Source: Shinisaurus crocodilurus (taxonomy: Eukaryota > Chordata > Lepidosauria > Squamata > Shinisauridae). Taken from it: 64,000 nucleotides of DNA. Made by a program: the position numbers and the translations under genes. The stretch spans positions 13,884,471 to 13,948,470 of the forward strand of contig CM037878.1 in the NCBI GenBank assembly GCA_021292165.1. The letters run 5' to 3'. Positions 32,389-43,353 of this stretch are shown piece by piece. Each line of letters opens with the position of its first letter. Positions within the stretch are counted from its first letter, which is position 1. The notes beneath the pieces were generated by a model. That model was not told where the DNA came from and did no database searches. It worked only from the letters and a program-made list of their open reading frames with translations.

Positions 32389-32570
32389 TTCATAGATTCA
32401 TAGATCATAGAGTTGGAAGGGACCTACAAGGCCATGGAGACCAACAACCCCCTGCTCAATGCAGGAAACTAGAGGAGGGGTCTCTCCCATCCAAGTAATC
32501 ACCATGCCTGACCCTACTTAGCTTTCCACACTCAGACAAGCTGAGCCAGCGTGAGCCACAGGCCTGTGTT
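32389..32570 (-). mobile_element. 5S rRNA-derived SINE with CR1-type tail (antisense)
   Basis: On the minus strand it runs from 'ggctcacgctggctcagctt' through a 5S-rRNA-like segment ('gctaagtagggtcaggcatg' and 'attacttggatgggag') to a CR1-like 3' end ('tagttggaagg' region, 'ctatgaatctatgaa'). The 5S part matches the interior of vertebrate 5S rRNA around its promoter. It matches the 34.35 and 44.66 kb copies. Confidence 0.78.
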
Positions 32571-33187
32571 ATGAACATTCAACAGGGAGTGTAGTGAGCT
32601 TCCTCCATATGTGCATGTGCTATCGACAGTATCGTGCATCCTGCAAAGTCCGCTCTCACACACTCCGGTGCTCAAAATCCGCTTTAATCATGCTAAGACT
32701 GGCTGTTGCTCTGGACATTCGAAAACTTATCAATTTAATCAAGAACTAGTCAGGTGGCGGCAGCCCGGTGGAGGTGGCGATTAATTGATTCCATCATGCA
32801 TTACATTTATATAGCAGTTTCCTTCCAGTGAGTGTCTGAATATACAACCCACAGCCTGCAGGCTGCGCATGGCCCACAGAGGCTGCCTGTGTGTGGCCGG
32901 CCATGGGTGCCCAGTGCCGCCGCGGCCGCCCCTCCCTGAATTCCCTCCCACACGACACCACCTGCACTAGGGATGAGGGTGCACAGGGAGAGCTCTCCCC
33001 AATGCCCTTTCTCCTAGTGCTATCCGGCTCCCGATAGCCCAGCATCCGGCTGTTTGGCAGACTGTTGGGATCCCGGTCATGCTGGGACAGAGGGTGCGCA
33101 GGGAAGAGACCCAACACCGTTGGGCTGTTGGGGGCCCGATCCTGCTGGGATGGAAGGCAAGCGGGGAGAGTCACTCCATGCCCTTCC
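32571..33187. other. Anonymous DNA
   Basis: No gene was recognised. The open frame at 32794-33174 (minus) has no domain and is probably chance in GC-rich sequence. Confidence 0.4.
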
Positions 33188-33195
33188 CCTTAAAG

Positions 33196-33330
33196 CCGTG
33201 TTCTCCAACCATGGGTCCCCAGATGTTTTTGGCCTACAACTCCCAGCATGCCCCAGCCAGCGTAGCTGGCTGGGGCATGTTGGGAGTTGTAGACCAAAAA
33301 CATCTGGGGACCCAAGGCTGGACAACGCTG
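33196..33330. mobile_element. Palindromic hAT MITE (ZNF143-like core), copy 6
   Basis: A 135-bp palindrome with a perfect 8-bp duplication 'ccttaaag' at 33188-33195 and 33331-33338. Both arms carry the 'CTACAACTCCCAGCATGC' core (one arm has 'catgtt' in place of 'catgct'). Confidence 0.93.
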
Positions 33331-33489
33331 CCTTAAAGTCTCCCCTTCCCCCCAGCGATCTGGATCAAAACCACTGACGGGGGAGGGGAGGACTGAACTT
33401 TGCCCCCTTCCCAGCAATCCTGCTCAACATTGTCAGGGAAGGGGAAGTTAAAGCCCACCTCCCCTTGCCCCAGCAATCCAGATGAGTCG

Positions 33490-33575
33490 ATTACTAGCAT
33501 GGCCAGTGGTCAGGGATGATGGGAGTTGTAGTCCAAGGCTTTGGGAGGGCACCAGGTTGGGGAAGGCTTGTCCTA
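33490..33575. mobile_element. MITE fragment, ACTCCCA-core group
   Basis: It has 'agcatggccagtggtcaggg', 'gatgggagttgtagtccaag' and 'gaggttgggga'-like end 'caccaggttggggaaggctt'. Only the right half of a palindromic element of the 13.8/44.5 kb type is visible. Confidence 0.6.
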
Positions 33576-33885
33576 GTCCAACACAAACCACTACACTAGT
33601 CTGGAACGAGAGGGAGAGAGGGGGAGCTTCATAGGTCTTTGGGTACGACCTACATTGTACCAATTGGGTTCATGATGAATCCCCAAATATCTCCCTTGAT
33701 AAACCTGATTGAGAGTTGCCAACAGTTCAGCTGGCTTCTGTAGCTGTGCCTTTAATCTTTTCACAGCATGGGGGGATACACGTGATCTTTGCCTGCAAAT
33801 GGTCGCAGAGCAAGCCACCATTAAAGGCATAGCTACAGGGGGCCACTGAAATGTTGGCAACCCTTGGGCTGGCCCGGCCCTCATT

Positions 33886-34215
33886 CCTACTTTACAGAGG
33901 ACAGTCCGCTAGTTGAAGGCAAGGCATCCTCTATCTGAAGTCCGGTCCAGGGTCTAAGTCCAGTTTATAGATGAAGAACCATCAGAAGGGAGAGCCGGAA
34001 AAAGCCTTGAAGTTGCCCATCATCAGCACTGAGCCCCTGGATAGCAGACTAAGGAGGCGCACAGTCACCCGGCAGCGGTCACTCACAGAACAGTCTCCCC
34101 CACTGTGTCAAGATGTACCGTACTTCTACTTCCTTTCTAAATTTGTCTTTATAAATATAAATGAGCACATGCCATTTCTATGCATCTTTGCCCCTCTTTT
34201 TTGGCGATGCATAAG
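33886..34215 (+). mobile_element. Non-autonomous DNA element ('gggtggccac' family)
   Basis: It shares 'ctttacagaggacagtccgc', 'gatgaagaaccatcagaagg' and 'cagtcacccggcagcggtca' with the 17.1, 34.95, 38.7 and 47 kb copies. The right end, expected as 'gaccaccct', is blurred. Non-coding. Confidence 0.65.
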
Positions 34216-34352
34216 CAGCCCGCTTAGCAACTCTAGTAAGATCCCACTTGCCTTCGAGCCGCGTCGCCCACCTCTTCACTGCCCATGACTCACCGGACGC
34301 TTCACCTTGGGGTGCCTGTGCCGAAGCTGTGGACTGGGGTGACAGAGCCAGG

Positions 34353-34520
34353 AGGCCTGTGGCTCACGCTGGCTCAGCTTGTCTGAGCGTGGAAAGCTAA
34401 GCAGGGTCAGGCCTGGTAATTACTTGGATGGAAGACCCCTCCTCTAGTTTCCTGCATTGAGCAGGGGGTTGGAGTGGATGGCCTTGTAGGCCCCTTCCAA
34501 CTCTATAATTTATGAATCTA
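34353..34520 (+). mobile_element. 5S rRNA-derived SINE with CR1-type tail
   Basis: In sense: 'ggctcacgctggctcagctt', then a 5S-like stretch ('gctaagcagggtcaggcctg', 'gtaattacttggatggaaga'), then a CR1-like tail ('gcagggggttggagtggatg', 'ccttccaactctataat'). The 5S segment covers the internal control region of 5S rRNA, and the tail would let CR1 machinery copy it. The tRNA-like head seen at 44.9 kb is absent here. Confidence 0.82.
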
Positions 34521-34950
34521 AGCCCTGCAGGCAGACACGGAGTTGCTTGTTTTACAATATTTATGAAAAACCTTTAAAAGCCTCCAAGGTAAACAAGGTG
34601 GGCTGTTCCTAATTACATCACCCTCTAACCTTTTATCCAAACGAACACCATTTGTTTTTCTTTGGGAGTCTGTTTTCTGGGGGAGGGCAGGGCCTTAGGG
34701 GAGGCGCGCTTTGTTTTCACTGCTTTTCTTGAGTGCCCAAATGCCTGCAGTATTTTACTATGTAATTCCAAAGGGGGGGGGGAAATACAGCCAATCTTTC
34801 ATCACATGCGGCACGTGCAATAATTTGCCATACAAAACACAGAAGAGAGATTTACGGCTTCATGCAATGCGCGTTGACTTGAAAGTAAATCCCACTCCCA
34901 AATAAGTGTGCGTAGAACTGTTCATAGCTTTGTCTCCTCCCTACTCTTGT
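34521..34950. other. Mostly unique DNA
   Basis: No gene was recognised. The stretch at about 34540-34690 is AT-balanced and repeat-free, with 'gggctgttcctaattacatc' inside, and could be conserved. A fragment near 34870-34930 resembles the 'tactcccaagtaagt' repeat group also seen at 46.1 and 62.1 kb. Confidence 0.35.
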
Positions 34951-35440
34951 CGGGTGGCCAGATGTCCTACTTTGCAAAGGACAATACTCTGTTTTGGAGA
35001 GCGGCAAAGGGTGTCCTCTGTTTGAAGGGCTGTCCAGTATAAGTCCAGTTTAAAGATCAAGAACAGTCAGAAGGAAGAGCTGAAGGGCCTTGAAACTGCC
35101 CATCAGCACCATCTGGGCAGCAGACTGGGCAAGGCACACAGGTCACCTGGTCGTAGCCTTCCCCACAATGGTGACATGAATTGTATTTCTATTTAAATTA
35201 TAGTTATTCTTTCTAAATTTGCATATAGATAGATAGACCCTACTTTATGCAAACTTTATGCAAATTTTGGTTGTATCCAATGTTAGTTCTACTTAGAGTG
35301 GGCCCACTGAAATGAGTGGGACTTGTGTTATTCATAACTAATGCTAGTCTCATTCACTTCAATGGATCCACTCTAACTAGGGCTAACATTGGCCCGGGCC
35401 CATTGGTATCCTCTTTTTTTGATTATCCATAAGTGGCCAC
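34951..35440 (+). mobile_element. DNA element with nested palindromic MITE
   Basis: The outer copy starts 'gggtggccagatgtcctact' and ends near 'taagtggccact'. The nested palindrome at about 35270-35396 has 'ccaatgttagttctacttag' and its complement 'gggctaacattgg' with inner 'cactgaaatgagtgggactt'. The outer sequence is collinear with the 33.89 kb copy on both sides. Confidence 0.65.
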
Positions 35441-35479
35441 TCGATCTCTGTATGTGTGTGTATTAAAACTGTCCAGGAA

Positions 35480-35760
35480 AAGGTTATTTTCCTTTCAAGG
35501 CTAGATTTCCCTGCTTAATGCTCTCTTTAGACCATGTTCTCCTCCAAACAGAGATCTGTATATCTTTAGCCGTGTGGCAAATGCCTCGTGCAGAATTAAT
35601 GCATAAATAATCCAGGATTCATAGATGATTGTAATTTTTGAACCGATAATCATGCTTTGGCAAGTGTGTAATGTTGCATCCCATATTGCTGAATACTGAA
35701 GACGTTATATCAATTATTTGTAATATTCTTAATGATCGTAGCAAGCAGGAAAAGGTTGTT
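35480..35760. other. Candidate conserved non-coding block
   Basis: An AT-balanced, repeat-free 280 bp contains several homeodomain-like TAAT/ATTA words ('gcagaattaatgcataaata', 'caattatttgtaatattctt'). No coding frame is present. This is a textural guess; conservation cannot be tested here. Confidence 0.3.
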
Positions 35761-36125
35761 AAGATGCTCTCGGTGAGGGAAAGGGAGCTGTCACTACGAG
35801 GGAGAAAAAAAACAGGCAGTGTGTGTGGGGGGAGAATTTGCTAGAAGCAGAGGTAAATTTGTTATAGGAGAATCTCAACCTTTTTGGGAATTGAGACCCA
35901 GGCTACAAGAGTTAGAAAATGTATGGGTGCTGCTGGACCATTTCTCCACCTATGGTACATCTTCCCAGTAACATGTAGTTTTGGTTTTGGTTTTGGTTTT
36001 TTTGGTGTGTGTGTGTTTTAAAAAAGCACAATGTGACATAATCACATTAGTGTTTCCCCAGCCCCTGCAAGTGGCAGCCAATGAAATGGGGGAGAAGGAA
36101 AATTGTAACACGTCATCACCTTATA

Positions 36126-36590
36126 GGAGACGGGGTGACGTAGTGTGTACTAGCGTCTAGTGCAGTGTTCTCCAACCTTGGGTCCCCAGATGTTTTTGGC
36201 CTACAACTCCCAGCATGCCCCAGCCAGCTACGCTGTATAGAGCAGTGTTCTCCAACCTTGGGTCCCCAGATGTTTTTGGCCTACAACTCCCAGCATGCCC
36301 CAGCCAGCGTAGCTGGCTGGGGCATGCTGGGAGTTGTAGGCCAAAAACATCTGGGGAACCAAGGTTGGAGAACACTGGTCTAGTGTGTTGGACTTAGGCA
36401 GGGGAGACCAGGGTTCAAATCCCCACTCAGCCACAGAATCACCAGGTGACATGGACCTGGACGGCCTTTCGGCCTAATCTACCTTGCAGGGTTGTTTTGG
36501 GGATAAAAGGAGAATGCTGTGGATACCAGCCTGAGTTTCTTGGAGGAAGGGGCAGGATAAAAATGTAATAAAACGTCTGCCTGTCTCTGT
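36126..36590 (+). mobile_element. tRNA-derived SINE split by a hAT MITE
   Basis: Before the MITE: 'gacggggtgacgtagtgtgt', a degraded A-box head. After it: 'ggagaccagggttcaaatcc', a clear B box, then a core ('cttgcagggttgttttgggg') and an '(aaaatgtaataaaa)' tail. It belongs to the MIR-like group at 22.9, 23.7, 39.3 and 57.9 kb. The MITE's 8-bp duplication 'gtctagtg' is SINE sequence. Confidence 0.8.
36163..36377. mobile_element. Tandem one-and-a-half hAT MITE
   Basis: A left arm (36163-36234) is followed by 'tatagag' and then a full palindromic copy (36243-36377). The outer ends are flanked by a perfect duplication 'gtctagtg' at 36155-36162 and 36378-36385, so the composite occupies a single insertion site. 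It carries three copies of 'CTACAACTCCCAGCATGC' or its complement. Confidence 0.93.
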
Positions 36591-36689
36591 GTTTAAAAAC
36601 CATACATTACGAGGGGAGATATGGGTCACCGGTGACCCAAGCATGTAATTTGGGCCTGAGGTTGTCTGTCATTTAACAAGGGCTGCAAC

Positions 36690-37025
36690 ACCCACACTTT
36701 GAATTGAGCCTGGGAACCAACTGGAAGCCAGTGCTGCTGACACAGCACTGGCCTCACGCGAGCGTATCGACCAGTCCCAGTTACTAGTTGCCCAGGCAGC
36801 TCTGTTTTGAACTAGCACATGCTTCTGGGCCATTTTCGAAGGTCGCACTGCAGTAATCCAACGGGGGTGTTAGCAGGGCATGGCTACCTGTCGCCCGGCT
36901 CTCTCTGTCCAGGTGGGGCTGCAGCTGACATATCAGCCTAAGTTGAAAAAAAGGCACGACTCGCCACCAAGGCCACCTGTGCCTCCAGTGACAAATGATG
37001 CATCCAGGAGTACCCCAGAACTGCA
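36690..37025 (+). repeat. Dispersed repeat, possible LINE fragment
   Basis: The stretch 'aactggaagccagtgctgct', 'cgcactgcagtaatccaacg' and 'aggtggggctgcagctgaca' resembles a repeat widespread in sauropsid LINEs. A short related segment lies at 6.19-6.25 kb. The family was not confirmed. Confidence 0.45.
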
Positions 37026-37204
37026 CCTCGCCCCCTCTTAGATGATTCCGCTTAGGTTATGTGTCCATACTGTAGCTTGAACCTGGTCCTAAGTACATGC
37101 TTACAGAGCATGGCAGGGGTGGTGCTAGGTACCGAAAAGATCCAGGGCTGAGGCCCACAGGACAGAAAAAAAATGCACGAATCTGCATATGCTAATTTAC
37201 ATCA

Positions 37205-37690
37205 GCTCTAAAGTCTCTCTGTGTGTCTGTAAAGGGCCCTGTCTCCTCATCATCATCAGGCGATCACTCGTGACCGAGTAAGATTGTCTTCCGGGATAAA
37301 AGGAGGAAATTCTCAAGAAGATTGTGTAGACTTTAGCGATGGGTCTGTAAGTGACTGTGGAGGCCAATTCTAGATCCACACAGCTTCCCACAGTGAGGAC
37401 ACAGGTTGCCAGATGGAAGATGGTCCTGGAAAGGATTCATTTGACGTGCTTTTCGCTTAGCACGTTTCTCCCTTTCACCTTGCACTCGGGCTTCTTCAAA
37501 GTCCATGGAACCTTTGTGAAAGGCCAACCTCCAGTTAGATCGTTCATGGGCCAGGGCTTCCCAGTTTTCGATGTTTATATTGCATTTTTTTAGATTAGCC
37601 TTATGAACATCTTTAAACCTCTTATATTGACCACCGATATTCCGCTTTCCATCCTTGAGTTGGGAGTAAAGTCTCCTAAGGACACCCCTA
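37205..37690 (-). mobile_element. LINE 3' end with C2H2 motif, antisense copy
   Basis: On the minus strand 37333-37527 encodes 'HKGSMDFEEARVQGEREKRAK' split by known motif boundaries and then 'CPHCGKLCGSRIGLHSHLQTH', a terminal C2H2 finger. The tail is (GAT)n-like (complement of 'ctcatcatcatcaggcg'). It is nearly identical to the 55.5-56.13 kb copy. The upstream part near 37590-37690 matches 'NIGGQYKRFKDVHKANLKKC'. Confidence 0.82.
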
Positions 37691-37699
37691 TTTGTAAAA

Positions 37700-38665
37700 A
37701 GGGGTATATGGTTAGGGGAGAGGAGGGCATCTGATTTCAGAAAAAAGCCCTCAAGCAGAAAGATTCAAGGGGGGGGGCAGCAGGAGGGGAAGCACATGTG
37801 GGCAAAAAGCCGGCTAATCCAGAGGGATCAGATGCAACAGAGATCATCAGGGCCCCTGTGGCTTTCTTTCAGCAGGTGCCCGTGGACAGCAGGGTGGTGG
37901 GGTAGAGGGCCTCCCCGAGATTCGGGGCTCCAAATGAAAGGTTTGGGGCTCCTCCAGCCCTAGTGGGCCGCCCTCTAACACCGCCACTGGAGCATGATGA
38001 AAGCTAAGTGCGTGAGGCCCAAAATAACTAAGCCCAGGAAAACATATAACTTTCCTAAACTCACATCAAGCCACCGATATGCAGAAGGTTTTAACTTTGC
38101 TGGACACCCCTCTTCCGCAGCTCCGTTGACTTTAGGTCAATGAGCTGGTGGCAAGAGAAGAGGTGACCCCTTCCCTCAGGTCAATAGGAGCGAGGGGGAA
38201 AGATAACGGGACCATTTCAGTACTCAGCACGCTGTGGCCTTCACTTAAGGAGCCGAATGGGCCACTCACTGCTCCAGGTCGGGAGAGGAGCCATTATCTG
38301 CAAAGGTTATCAGGCATGTGCCCTGATAGACATTGACCTGGGCAAGGATGCTAACCAGAGCTTTAACCCTGTCTGCACGGTGAAGTGTGATGGGACGGAG
38401 ATGAGTTAGAGAGGAGAGGAAAGGAACTACCGTTGGCACAGGCTGACAGCTAAGGGCAGCCGGCCTCTCCTTGAGTGATATTTTGGGCCTGAGGGAAGGC
38501 CACACTTGGGGGTCCTCCATGGATATACTCACCGACCCTGGGAAGAGCGGAACTGTAGGGAATGTGCTATTCAGTGAATCCCTGACTGCTGGACACTGAT
38601 TCTGTTTCCTATTCATGAATAACAATTCCATTAAGCATTTATTTAGCAGCGGCAGCAAAACCTAG
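37700..38665. other. Anonymous DNA
   Basis: No gene was recognised. It is mostly unique; the open frame at 38266-38658 (minus) has no recognisable domain. Confidence 0.4.
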
Positions 38666-38667
38666 GG

Positions 38668-39184
38668 CGGCCACTTACATGTCACCAAAAGAGAGGTACT
38701 GCATCACCTCAAAAAGAGGACACCCATTTGCACAACATTTGCACAGGCACATTTATACGTACGGAGGTGCAAATTTAGAAATAATAACCATAATTTAGAC
38801 AGAAATACAAGACATCTCACCACAGTCGAGAAGACTGACCAGGTGACCCATATGCCTGGCCAGTCTGCCATCCAGGGTGCTACATGTTGGTGGGTACCTT
38901 CAGGGCCCCACTGCTCTCTCTCCTTATGGTCCCTTGAATTTAAACCGGACTTGGACTGGACAGCCCATCAAATAGAGTAGTGTTCTCCAACCTTGGGTCC
39001 CCAGATGTTTTTGGCCTACAACTCCCAGCATGCCCCAGCCAGCTGGCTGGGGCATGCTGGGAGTTGTAGGCCAAAAACATCTGGGGACCCAAGGTTGGAG
39101 AACACTGAAATAGAGGACTGTCCTCTGGCAGCTCTCCAAAACAGAGGACTGTCCTTTGTAAAGTAGGACACTTGAACACCCTAG
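38668..39184 (-). mobile_element. DNA element ('gggtggccac' family) split by a hAT MITE
   Basis: An antisense copy. The left part (to 38977) has 'aatttagaaataataaccat' and 'ccaggtgacccatatgcctg'; the right part (39116-39184) has 'gaggactgtcctttgtaaag' and ends 'tagga...caccctag'. The MITE sits between and duplicates 'aaatagag'. Confidence 0.75.
38978..39107. mobile_element. Palindromic hAT MITE (ZNF143-like core), copy 8
   Basis: A 130-bp palindrome with a perfect 8-bp duplication 'aaatagag' at 38970-38977 and 39108-39115. The first base is T in place of the family's C. Both arms carry 'CTACAACTCCCAGCATGC'. Confidence 0.94.
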
Positions 39185-39249
39185 CAGCAGTGCTAAAGTA
39201 CACAGCATAATAATGTTGCCAACCTTTTTTTTCAGGCAAGGGTCCTCTG

Positions 39250-39492
39250 CCTTTATTTATTTAAATAAATATTATATTTATATCCCACCTTTTTTCCTGC
39301 AAGGAACCCAGGGTGGCTTACATAATCCTCCTCTCCAGCTTATCCTCACAACAACCCTGTGAGGTAGGTGAGGCTGAGAGTTGGTGACTGGCACAAAGTC
39401 ACCCAGTGAGCTTCGTGGCCAAGTGGCGACTAGAACCCGGACTTCCTGAGTCCCAGTCCAACACTATAACCATTGCACTACACTGGCTCTCT
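39250..39492 (-). mobile_element. Antisense MIR-like CORE-SINE, near full length
   Basis: Its plus strand reads the complement of the tail ('atatttatatcccacctttt'), then core ('aacaaccctgtgaggtaggt'), then the tRNA head ('gactagaacccggacttcct', 'cattgcactacactggctct'). It is collinear with the 23.66 and 57.9 kb copies. Non-coding. Confidence 0.85.
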
Positions 39493-39494
39493 TA

Positions 39495-40049
39495 TAAGAG
39501 TGTGAAATGCACAAAAAAGGCAAAGTGAGTCAAGTAGCGGGAGGGTGCCCAGCAAAGTGCCCGGGACTTCCCGAAGAACTATTGGATGGGATAAATGTTA
39601 CTCTTAGGAAATGCGAGGGCCGGCCATGGTGGTAGTGCACTAGCTACGAGGAATGTCTGTCTGTGGAATGGGTCGGGGAAGCTGCAGAGGAGGCTGCTGG
39701 CTGAATGGAGAGGTAGGCAAATAGAAGGCTCTTGGGTCTGCTCCAGCCCTGAGCCCCTCTGGAGAAGGAAGCGAGCTGTCTGTGCTAATTGCTGTGGAAT
39801 GCATGTGACGAAGCCTTGTCTGGGCCTGCACAAATTCCTTCCCAGTCCGCCCAGACCTGGCTCTGTCCCAGGAAGGTGTTTTCCCCACAATCGGTGGAGA
39901 GGAAAAGATACAATCGCTGGAACTGATGGCTGGGCTGTAATTCTGCTGCCATTTTGTGAGGGCTTGATTGAACCTGCACTGCACATGCCAAGGGCCTTAT
40001 TCCAAGGTCTTCGCCTTTCCCAAGCGGTTGCACTTCCCAGCAGGACTTC

Positions 40050-40089
<40 letters not shown>

Positions 40090-40690
40090 GTGCAAAAAAT
40101 ATAGAATAAAGCAACCCAGAGAAGGCAGCATCCATCTTGATCCTGAAATGCTTCTACATTTGCCAAACATCACCCCGTTTAAAGAGTCAGGACGGCAAGG
40201 CAAAGCTACACATAATCAAATGGAGGTGAGTTTCATAGCCACCAGCTCAGACCTTCGAAAATACACAACCTTCTTCAGTCCCTATTTTTGCCTTCGGGAG
40301 ATGCTTTATTAAAATGTTATTGGTGCCAGTGCCAGTTGCTGGGTTTGTCAGGCTTCAGCACATAGATGTAACGTGAACATTAAGGTATTATGCATTTCAC
40401 ATGCTTGTGGTGAGACTCATTGTGTCATTTTGGCTTCCCTTCCTTTCCTTTCTGTTACTATGCTTTTCTTCTGGCTGTGGTAGCAGTGGAAGGAGCTGAC
40501 CTCGGCCTCCAGTTCTGATGGCTGCCATATTGCTTTTCCCACAATGCCCAAATGTTGCACAAAATGGCAGCTGCTATCCCCTACCCCCCAGAATGCCCTG
40601 GAACACTGAAATATCCAGGGGATTCTGGGATAAGCAAAATGGTGGCCCAGTAGAGAAAGGACAGGAAGAAGCATAAACCTGCAGAGGAAA
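39495..40690. other. Anonymous DNA with (CA)n
   Basis: No gene was recognised. (CA)n lies at about 40050-40087. The long open frames on both strands across 39580-40166 overlap each other and show no domain, so I treat them as chance. Confidence 0.4.
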
Positions 40691-40692
40691 AC

Positions 40693-40885
40693 CTGCCGAA
40701 CAGAGGCCGTAGTTCAGTGGGAGAGCGCATGCTTTACATGCACCAGTTGCTAGGGTGTTATCGTGCTCCTTCCCCATTGTGGTCTTCCCATGGGCATCTG
40801 GTTGCTACTGTGGGAACAGAATACTGGGCTAAAAGTGCTTTTGGACTGATCCAGCAGGCCTCTTCTTATATTCTTATGTTTGTTG
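40693..40885 (+). mobile_element. tRNA-type head joined to CR1-type 3' end
   Basis: 'ggccgtagttcagtgggaga' is a tRNA A-box-like head; from about 40740 it runs into 'gtcttcccatgggcatctgg', 'actgatccagcaggcctctt' and 'tatattcttatg', the 3' end of a CR1-type LINE. This is the same modular logic as the 44.66 kb SINE, but with a different CR1-type tail. Confidence 0.7.
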
Positions 40886-41196
40886 CAGTTCAGCTGTAGT
40901 TGCTTGGGGGTTGGTGGTGGGATGAGAAAGTAAATCCAAGGAATATTACAACTTCCACCCGCTTCCAGAAAGCGACTGAGGCCTGCAGGGCTGGTTTCAT
41001 GCTTGTGGGACAGGTGGACCCCATGCTGTTGAGAATGCTGCAGCATTTCTCCCAGTATGCATCACAGCCCCTATCATTAGACAAGAGGGCCAGTTTCTCT
41101 GGGGTTTGCTGCAAAATGAGGGGTCACTCTTGGAAGCAACACTCTGACTCACTTCCCTTCATGCTAGGGTGGCTCACTCTGCTATTCTTAGATAGG

Positions 41197-41605
41197 GTGG
41201 CCATGTGTCCTTCATTACAGAGGACAGTCCTCTATTTGAAGGGCTGCCCAGTCCAACTACGATTTAAAGATAAAGAACCAACATAAGAAGATAAGAAGAG
41301 CCCTGCTGGATCAGACCAAGGGTCCATCTAGTCCAGCATTCTGCTCACACAGTGGCCAACCAGCTGCCCACGGGATCCCACAAGCAGGACATGAGTGCAA
41401 CAGCACCCTCCCGCCCATGTTCCCCAGCAACTGGAGTACATAGGCATACTGCCGCTGATACTGGGGGAAGCATATAGCCAATCAGGACTGGTATCCATTG
41501 ATAGCCTTCTCCTCCATGAATTGTGTGTCCAACTTTACACTCTTTTTTCCCCCCTGGGAAATGACCTGGAGAAGAGCATTCTGCCAGGGCCAGTAAAATT
41601 CTGAC
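41197..41605. mobile_element. DNA element fragment followed by antisense CR1 3' end
   Basis: 41197-41284 (+) is the left end 'gggtggccatgtgtccttca' of the DNA-element family. At 41285 an antisense CR1 3' end begins ('agaagagccctgctggatca') and runs to about 41605 with 'cccatgttccccagcaactg'. The CR1 sequence matches the 62.84-63.1 kb copy. Confidence 0.8.
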
Positions 41606-42734
41606 CATTTGTCCAACCAATCTCATCTTTAGCTAGGAAAAACCAGATGGCTTAGCAGGGCACGCCCGAGCGGATTTGCCTGCCATTTACAGCTGCTAGT
41701 CCATCAGAAAGCAAATCCACGGGCAGGACTTTTTTTTGCTTCTCTTTTCTTTCCTTCTTCCCCCCACCTTCTTCTTCTTTTCTTTCTTTCTTGCATTTTT
41801 GTTTCTGTTTGGCTACCAAGACTCCATTCTCACCCTTTGGAATATTCATGGGGGTCGGGTCTCTCCCCCCCCCCGCCCCATCCCCAGGCAGCAGCTCTCA
41901 CAGCGACTAATCCGACCAGAAAGGAGAGCCCTCTGAGGGATTCTTGAACAAACTGGCATATCCTTTGAACAAACAGCCGATATGGGCCTGCCGAGCCCCA
42001 CAGCTGCTAGCCTGGGCCTGCTCTGTGCTCTGGATCATGGAGCAAGCACCCTTTCATGGCTAAATGCCTTTCTCCTGAGCAAACGGCAGAGCTGTTGGCA
42101 TGGAGAGGTACAGCTCCGGCCTTGTGAAGTATCCAAACATGGGGGTCCTTGCCGACTATTTTATCCCCTCAGCTTGATCCCCCCCAGTGAGCACCCCTGG
42201 CCCTTTGGACTTAGAAAAAGATGCTCAGGGATCTCCCCGGTGTTTCATGCTCAACTTCCCCCAAGTAGCAGGAAGCCAGGGCAGCTTGTGTCAAATGCGT
42301 TTCTCAGGGCTTAATTTGTGCCTGGGCTCACCGGTCGCATTGCTATCTTTTTTGGGGGGGGGGGGGTTCCTGGCTCATCCTTCGGCACCTTTAACAGCAC
42401 CTGGCAGGAAGAAATTAAACAGGTGAAGCTTTCCCCCTCACTTTAGCTCTCTGCTAGGGAAAGCTTCACGCACTAAACTTCCTCGTGTCAGGCTGCTGTG
42501 AAAGGCATAAAAGCAGAGCCAAAGATGGGAAAGAAAGATGGCAAGGGACACCTAGAATATATTGTGAAGTAATGGTTTTAAGTGCCTCTGAGCATGCACA
42601 GAGAACTTGGTCTGAGCTCCTGGAGCCTGTCCCCATATGCCTGGGATTGGGAAGAAGATGCTTCTAGGGCAAACAGCATGGCTTCCAGGCCAGCTTAAGG
42701 CCCTGAGCATTTTGGTGGGGGTGGAGTTTAAGGA
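41606..42734. other. Anonymous DNA
   Basis: No gene was recognised. It has polypyrimidine TTC/CTT runs near 41750-41800, a C-run at 41866-41873 and a G-run at 42353-42366. Unique segments carry no domain. Confidence 0.4.
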
Positions 42735-43160
42735 TGGACAAATCTGTAAAGCTCAACTGCGACTGGGCTCTCATTTTTTCACTTTTAAGTTCATTCCATC
42801 CCGTTTCTGCATCAGATTGCAAAAAATTGCATGTATATTTGTTTACAATTAAAATGTGCACATTTTGTGTGCACTTTTCCAAACATGCAATTTTTTTCAA
42901 GTGCTCGTTCAATGAATAGAGCTGTTTTTGTGCACATTTCCCCCCAAATATTTGCCTTTTCGTGCACATTTTTTAAAAAATGTATGGATTTCTCTGTGTG
43001 TTTTGTTTTGCTTTTTTTGCAAACTGCAGTGCAGACTTCAGAAATGTACAGATTTCAACAGCAAACCACATTCTACTTCGTGTTTAGGTTTGGGAAGTGA
43101 GGATTTGGTGAGTTTGCACTGGAATGCAAACCAGACAAATGTATCACCCATCCCTAGAGG
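42735..43160. repeat. T-rich dispersed repeat, 'cacccatcccta' end
   Basis: It contains 'tttgtgcacatttcccccca' and 'aaaatgtgcacattttgtgt' and ends 'gtatcacccatccctag'. The 50.94 kb copy begins with the complementary 'agggatgggtga', supporting a non-autonomous DNA element with those termini. Confidence 0.55.
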
Positions 43161-43265
43161 AGTTATGCCCAGTTATGCATTCACCAGGACATGTGACACA
43201 CAAAGAGACCAGCAATTTTGGGTGGCTTTACCTTGTCACTGCTGGGAAAACACTTAGATGAATAA

Positions 43266-43353
43266 GGGTGCAATCCTATGCAGGTTTAGACAGAAAAAAA
43301 GGCCTACAACTCCCAACATGCCCCAGCCAGCAGCTGGGGCATGATTGCACCTC
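43266..43353. mobile_element. Deleted Harbinger-like MITE
   Basis: The left end 'gggtgcaatcctatgcaggt' is preceded by TAA. The core is 'ctacaactcccaacatgccc'. The right arm is mostly deleted, leaving 'gggcatgattgcacct'. It is the same family as at 12.19 and 63.40 kb. Confidence 0.75.

Noticed and set aside
37333..37527. Cellular C2H2 zinc-finger gene
   Set aside because: A single finger at the end of a Lys/Arg-rich stretch with a (GAT)n tail, duplicated at 55.8 kb within LINE sequence, is a LINE 3' end.
39579..40166. 195-codon minus and 169-codon plus frames
   Set aside because: They overlap on opposite strands, include the (CA)n run and show no recognisable domain.
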